Translations under genes and position numbers: made by a program
Assembly: GCA_002351705.1 (NCBI GenBank)
Contig: DEHC01000002.1
Span: 1 to 15,826, forward strand
Direction of reading: 5' to 3'
DNA length: 15,826 bases
Origin: Gammaproteobacteria bacterium UBA2810
GTDB taxonomy: Bacteria; Pseudomonadota; Gammaproteobacteria; Enterobacterales; Succinivibrionaceae
Notes under the pieces: generated by a model
What the model was told of the DNA's origin: nothing
The model's database searches: none
The model's input: the letters and a program-made list of their open reading frames with translations, nothing else
Shown: one piece after another, positions 12,036 through 15,826 of the stretch
Layout of the letters: every line of letters starts with the position of its first letter
Position numbering within the stretch: position 1 is the first letter of the stretch

Positions 12036-14054
12036 TCAAAGGCCAAGATGCGGTCCGTGCCTTCCACGGTTCAGATCCTCTTTTCTAAAATCTTTGAGTT
12101 CCTCAGAGCTTACCTGCTTGTACTCCAGTGTATCAGTCAGAAATTGAGAAATCCGGCGCTCCTGCTCATGGTATGAAGCAGACTTGCCGGATTCGTCATT
12201 GCTGCTGATGCAACAGATGCCCGGGCAGCTCTTCAGCGTGGATAGCTTGTACTGCCCGGCATTCTTTGCAAGGAAACTGCTGATCTCGGATGCGACCTTA
12301 CTATCAGGAACGTACCGGAAGAGAAAGACGTTAGTTTTGCCTTGAAGTGGTTTCAAAGCCCAGCATTGGGACCGTACGTCTTGATGAACGCCTCCATGAT
12401 CTGCGGTTGTAATCTCGCTACGCTGCTTCGGATTAACTTCAGGTCGCACAGTTCGTCCAGAAGTGGTGTTGGCGTTTTCGGGGACTCTACCAAGCTGTAC
12501 AGTTCCTTTTCCGCTTGAATTCTGATTTTCAAGTCTTCTGTCTGACGACCTGTCAGACGCTCGTACCTCAGCTCCATCTCCTCCGTCAAGTCTGACATCA
12601 TGTATCTTTGGGAGTCTCCTCTCAGACTTATCGCTTCTTGGACCAGATCCCGGAGCATTTTTTTGTCCGCGATCATTATTCTGTTGTAATACTGCATTTT
12701 TCAACTCCTCTGCTTTAAGCAGCCTTCCATCCATTGCATAACGCTTTATCTGTTCGCTGGCGTCATGCTCCATCAGAATAGGCCGTTCTTTTATTCCAAC
12801 ATCCGTATCCCAGTGCGCGAAGCTATCACCCTGCTTAAGGGAAAGCACGTCTGATTTAAGAAATTCGAATGTCTCCGTGATTTTATAGCACTGGCTGTCA
12901 TCTACATTCAGTGAGATAGTGCTGATATTTGCTTCTTTGCAGGCGGTTGCCAGAGTACGTTCCGGCAAGAGCATCTGCCATACCGGATCCTTCAGCCCTT
13001 CATCTGGCTTATCAGACCAGCCCAGATTCATTGACTTTGCCTTGTTCAGTACAAAATCAAAATCCATCTGTCCGGGATTCCAGGTCAGATCCAGCTTGCC
13101 TTCAGGGCTGCCTGGTGTTATTGCCCAGCCGGTTCCCTGAAGTGATTCCTGTAGCCTGTTTTTCTGTTCCTTAAGGCCATCGTTTCCCGCTGCTTCGATT
13201 TCAAGATGAGCCCGCTCCTCTATCCGATCATCGACAGGCATGTAGAAGTTCCAGAACATAGCTTCAAGTGGGAGCAGACGCTTTGTTTGCTGGAATCTGC
13301 TAAGCATCCTTGAAAGAGACTTGTTCCATGCCAAATCCACATACTGAACAGAGACAGTATAGCCGGCGGCCTTAGCCTGTTCAACCACTGCTGCCATCTT
13401 GTTTGGACTGCCTCCAACCTTTGGCAACACGATGTTCTCTCCGGCGGCCATGGCTTTCTTCAGGATTGCCTTTTCAACGTCCTGGCTCTCATCATGGACC
13501 AGGGAGCTGCCGAATCCGTCACGGTATTCCTTGAACATCTTCTTGTACTCGTCATTGTCGAGTACGCGGGCCTCTTCTCTGGCCGAGATGATATTCGCTA
13601 CGGTGGACTTGCCCGACGCGGGAAGACCAATCAGGATGATGAGTTTTTTGCCATGGCTGATTGTGCCGCTGTAGTCTATTAAGTGGCCTTCATTGTCTAG
13701 AACGGCAGAACGGATTTCATTGAGTCCTCGTGCTACAGCATCTTCTTTACGAACTTTTAGAATTTCAGGCGAAAAGAGAGTCGTTTTTACTTTGTCTAAA
13801 GAACAATTTTCGTCAATGTCGCCACACTGAACAAGATCTTGCTTAAGTTGCCTGCTGGCGTCATCACGCTTTTCAATTCCGGACTGAATTTCGGGATTGC
13901 TTAAAATCACCTGCGCACTGGGGATTGTGCTGCCGAGAATGTCAGTCTTGTATGCAAGAGCCTTGACTATCTGGTCAATAGTGGATTGAGTAGTATCGCC
14001 GGACGGCTTACTGACCTCATTGCTCTGTCCCGATGATGGAATATTGTTTTTCAT
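12036..14054 (-). CDS. Zeta-toxin-like P-loop kinase polyvalent protein (672 aa)
   Basis: Residues 1-135 are a helical, partly disordered N-terminus. The kinase has Walker A GLPASGKST (143-151), then LDNDEYKKMFKEY, a GSSLVHDES segment, ENIVLPKVGGS, GYTVSVQYVDLAWN and the Arg-bearing SRMLSRFQQ (248-256). This is the zeta-like arrangement common in polyvalent proteins, where the classic zeta EG-x-x-R loop is replaced by KVGGS. Residues about 300-450 form a second domain of unknown role. Residues 455-560 are a Gly/Ser/Asp/Arg linker that overlaps nested gene 2, and 562-672 is a C-terminal module ending NRGRHGPHLGL. Zeta kinases phosphorylate UDP-GlcNAc-type substrates, but the substrate here is unknown. 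No epsilon antitoxin is visible. Its place between trbL and trbM suggests it is made with the transfer machinery. Confidence 0.88.
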   Translation of the reverse strand: MKNNIPSSGQSNEVSKPSGDTTQSTIDQIVKALAYKTDILGSTIPSAQVILSNPEIQSGIEKRDDASRQLKQDLVQCGDIDENCSLDKVKTTLFSPEILKVRKEDAVARGLNEIRSAVLDNEGHLIDYSGTISHGKKLIILIGLPASGKSTVANIISAREEARVLDNDEYKKMFKEYRDGFGSSLVHDESQDVEKAILKKAMAAGENIVLPKVGGSPNKMAAVVEQAKAAGYTVSVQYVDLAWNKSLSRMLSRFQQTKRLLPLEAMFWNFYMPVDDRIEERAHLEIEAAGNDGLKEQKNRLQESLQGTGWAITPGSPEGKLDLTWNPGQMDFDFVLNKAKSMNLGWSDKPDEGLKDPVWQMLLPERTLATACKEANISTISLNVDDSQCYKITETFEFLKSDVLSLKQGDSFAHWDTDVGIKERPILMEHDASEQIKRYAMDGRLLKAEELKNAVLQQNNDRGQKNAPGSGPRSDKSERRLPKIHDVRLDGGDGAEVRASDRSSDRRLENQNSSGKGTVQLGRVPENANTTSGRTVRPEVNPKQRSEITTADHGGVHQDVRSQCWALKPLQGKTNVFLFRYVPDSKVASEISSFLAKNAGQYKLSTLKSCPGICCISSNDESGKSASYHEQERRISQFLTDTLEYKQVSSEELKDFRKEDLNRGRHGPHLGL
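12353..12697 (-). CDS. Nested gene 2: 114-aa helical protein overprinted in the +1 frame of the zeta-like gene
   Basis: The frame opens directly after an in-frame TGA and starts at ATG 12697 with GAGGAG seven bases upstream, an excellent ribosome binding site inside the host coding region. The product is a mixed-charge, mostly helical protein without signal or membrane segments, ending in TYGPNAGL. Residues 44-52, RYERLTGRQ, match RYEELTGWQ of nested gene 1, and both genes use the +1 frame of their host. The host frame over these bases is low-complexity (residues about 453-566), which lowers the constraint on it. Possible roles are an antitoxin or chaperone for the zeta-like protein or a stand-alone effector. 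A chance open frame is the main alternative, weakened by the strong SD and the shared motif. Confidence 0.62.
   Translation of the reverse strand: MQYYNRIMIADKKMLRDLVQEAISLRGDSQRYMMSDLTEEMELRYERLTGRQTEDLKIRIQAEKELYSLVESPKTPTPLLDELCDLKLIRSSVARLQPQIMEAFIKTYGPNAGL
12705..12710 (-). promoter_or_regulatory. Strong internal Shine-Dalgarno for nested gene 2
   Basis: GAGGAG on the minus strand is seven bases before ATG 12697. In the host frame it encodes Glu-Glu, so it could be chance, but its strength and spacing are better than those of the host gene's own start. Confidence 0.65.
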
Positions 14055-14075
14055 AAGTCAATACCTTTATCTGAA

Positions 14076-15707
14076 TTATTTCTTGAACAACCTGGTAACC
14101 GGCGAGACGGCAGCTCTTGCCCCAGACGCTAATCCTTCCCATAAAGCTGCTCCGGCAGCCCTGATGTTGCTAGTCTTCACACTTTCAGGATTGCCGCCTG
14201 CCTTTTCATAGGCTGCCTTTGTTTCTGCATACTCTTGGGCATGCTGACGTACTTTGTCTTCATTAGCGGCACTTCTCGTAGAGGAGTTTCCGCTGTTGTA
14301 ATTAGCCTTCATTTCTCTTAATGGCCGGAGGAAACTTCCGCCTTTATCCCCGTAGTATTTTTCTGAGGATGCTGGAGGTTTCCCTGAGTCTGATGAACCA
14401 GAGCTGCCTTTCCCGCTTCCTGACTGTGACCCGGAACTTCCGCTCTTGCCAGCGCCAGAGCCTGACGAACCGGACGAACTTCTGCCTAACTGCTGGTTCA
14501 TTTTCCCGGTTGCCTGACGCGCCTTGCTGTCTTTCCAAGCCATCTTCATGTTCGACATAATACCCATGGCCTTGCCGGCACCGCTCGAGGCGAGATTGAG
14601 CCCGCCGCCAACTAGTTTGCCGGTACCGCTGACAGTCTTACCGCTAACGGCCGCAGCGCCCAACGCAGCGCCTTTCCCTATACTGACTGCATTCGACAGG
14701 GCTCTTCCGGTTCCTTCAGAACCAGAGTAACCGACAGCGCCGAACATGCTGCCAAACAACGTGGGCACCTTTTTTATCAGCAGATAGCAAAGCAGGACCA
14801 TGATGCAGGTCTGCATAAGCTTGGTTACTCCGAGAAGAGCTCCATTGTTAGCACTATTGCGGATATCAGTTTGAACGCCGCCGAGTGCATCGTTTATAAA
14901 ACTGCACGCCGCAAGAGTGATGAGGAGAACGCACATGTAGCTCGCTGCTACTGACATAACCTGCTTGAAGTACTGAACAGCCATGCTGCGCCCCCACTTG
15001 CAGCCGCCAAAACCAAGAACGAATACGCCTGCGTACATCAGCACCCAGAGAGTCAGCTGAGTCATTACTATTTCAATAACGCAAAGTGCAAGAATAAAAA
15101 GAAGAAATATCGCAAGGACAAAAAGAATAAGTATGGCCAGTAAAAGTTTAAGACTTGCTGCATTAAAACCGATATTGCCTCCGAGATCCATGATTGCACT
15201 GAATATAGCTTCAGGAACTTCTATTACGTACATGCTGAGTTGATGTATGGGAGATGCATTAAGCCCTTCAGCAATTTTTACCGCATTCTCGAATGATCTG
15301 AATATGATGACTGCCAGTTTGTCTCCGTACTCAACGAAAAACAGAAACAGGCCGAAAACAACACAAAATTTTGCAATCTCACCGAATATGTCACCTATAT
15401 TGCCCTGGCGGAGGACCATATCGACAAATGTCCAGACGATGGAAATGCCTCCAAGAGTAAAGAACAGCCAGAGTGCTACTGACTTGAGGTTAGTACCCCA
15501 TTTTGATGCGTGCTCCTTGAATTTGTTGCTGAAGTTGGTCATTTCTTTGACAAGACCAACAGCATCATCGTTCTTTTGGTCAGCCTTTGACGCTTCACTG
15601 TTAACTACACTGCCTATATCAGCATAGGCAGGCACTGATGCACAAAACAGTACCATCATGATTGTCAGCAGCATGGCCCAGATTGATGCAGTACATATTC
15701 TGATCAT
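14076..15707 (-). CDS. trbL: TrbL/VirB6-family inner-membrane channel protein of the type IV secretion system (543 aa)
   Basis: A signal peptide (residues 1-29, ending SVPAYA) is followed by a polar stretch and multiple hydrophobic segments at about 76-98, 111-126, 185-235 (a long hydrophobic block that may span the membrane twice), 250-271 and 291-311. A Gly/Ala-rich region precedes a Ser/Gly-rich tail (about 408-448) and a charged, Ala-rich C-terminus. This is the TrbL pattern: a polytopic inner-membrane subunit with a long, polar, low-complexity cytoplasmic tail. GAGG is seven bases upstream of the ATG, and the start overlaps the stop of the preceding gene (ATGA). The next gene begins 21 bases downstream. 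The tail is variable in the family, and here is strongly Ser/Gly repetitive. Confidence 0.9.
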   Translation of the reverse strand: MIRICTASIWAMLLTIMMVLFCASVPAYADIGSVVNSEASKADQKNDDAVGLVKEMTNFSNKFKEHASKWGTNLKSVALWLFFTLGGISIVWTFVDMVLRQGNIGDIFGEIAKFCVVFGLFLFFVEYGDKLAVIIFRSFENAVKIAEGLNASPIHQLSMYVIEVPEAIFSAIMDLGGNIGFNAASLKLLLAILILFVLAIFLLFILALCVIEIVMTQLTLWVLMYAGVFVLGFGGCKWGRSMAVQYFKQVMSVAASYMCVLLITLAACSFINDALGGVQTDIRNSANNGALLGVTKLMQTCIMVLLCYLLIKKVPTLFGSMFGAVGYSGSEGTGRALSNAVSIGKGAALGAAAVSGKTVSGTGKLVGGGLNLASSGAGKAMGIMSNMKMAWKDSKARQATGKMNQQLGRSSSGSSGSGAGKSGSSGSQSGSGKGSSGSSDSGKPPASSEKYYGDKGGSFLRPLREMKANYNSGNSSTRSAANEDKVRQHAQEYAETKAAYEKAGGNPESVKTSNIRAAGAALWEGLASGARAAVSPVTRLFKK

Positions 15708-15826
15708 TTGCGGGCCTCATGTAACTCGTTCTGGATTTTTCCTACGACAACATCCTGCTTGTAGGAATCAGCCTGCTTCTGTGCCTTTGCATGCAGCTCA
15801 TCGGCGCGCTGTGCGGCTGCAAGCTG
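15704..15826 (-). CDS. C-terminal 40 residues of the gene upstream of trbL (TrbJ/VirB5-like by position)
   Basis: The minus-strand frame is open from the window edge to a TGA at 15704-15706 that overlaps the trbL start as ATGA. The 40 visible residues are a charged helix rich in Ala, Gln, Lys and Glu (for example RADELHAKAQKQADSY). In RP4-type operons trbJ lies upstream of trbL, separated by trbK, so a VirB5-like TrbJ or a TrbK-like lipoprotein would fit. The sequence alone does not identify it. Confidence 0.7.
   Translation of the reverse strand, partial: QLAAAQRADELHAKAQKQADSYKQDVVVGKIQNELHEARK

Noticed and set aside
1..15826. CRISPR arrays, tRNA or rRNA genes and insertion sequences
   Set aside because: No regularly spaced repeats, tRNA-like cloverleaf, rRNA sequence or transposase was found on reading.

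Overview
The window looks like part of a conjugative plasmid or integrative conjugative element of a Gram-negative, probably proteobacterial, host. The evidence is a P-type (Trb-like) type IV secretion gene pair, TrbL and a TrbM/KikA-like protein, beside giant multidomain 'polyvalent' proteins of the kind known to enter recipients with conjugating DNA. The species cannot be read from the sequence. Codon use is mixed and moderately GC-rich, and there are no rRNA or tRNA genes and no core metabolism.

Layout. Positions 2-9559 (+) are a tightly coupled operon: the 3' end of a coiled-coil protein, a 68-residue unknown protein, and a 2872-residue protein. The large protein has an ArdC-like N-terminal domain, a long disordered linker, a DNA-methylase-like domain, a superfamily 2 (DarB-like) helicase and a C-terminal module that is also present in the first protein. 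Positions 9560-9818 hold a terminator, a good sigma70-type promoter and a structured leader. Positions 9819-10690 (+) hold three small genes: an unknown, an excisionase-type HTH protein and a possible DnaT-like winged-helix protein. A serine resolvase (10694-11260, -) converges on them and has a cluster of TGTCAAAA/TTTTGACA repeats upstream. Positions 11413-15826 (-) are a second operon running right to left: an unidentified gene fragment, trbL, a 672-residue zeta-toxin-like polyvalent protein, the TrbM/KikA-like gene, then a terminator.

The most interesting signal is a pair of long nested reading frames. One, of 315 codons, lies inside the 2872-residue gene (2046-2993). The other, of 114 codons, lies inside the zeta-like gene (12353-12697). 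Both are in the +1 frame of their host, open directly after an in-frame stop, have a Shine-Dalgarno-like sequence, and encode protein-like, helix-rich products. In each case the host frame over the same bases is a low-complexity Gly/Ser/Asp/Arg linker. The two nested products share an RYExLTGxQ motif about 44 residues from their starts. I infer a family of overprinted genes carried in the linkers of conjugation-associated giant proteins. I do not know of an earlier description, but I could not search.

Working model (inference): the large proteins are made in the donor, may be exported through the Trb secretion system using shared C-terminal modules or Arg/Gly-rich tails, and protect or establish the element in the recipient. 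The nested products could be chaperones, export adaptors, antitoxins or independent effectors translated from the same mRNA.
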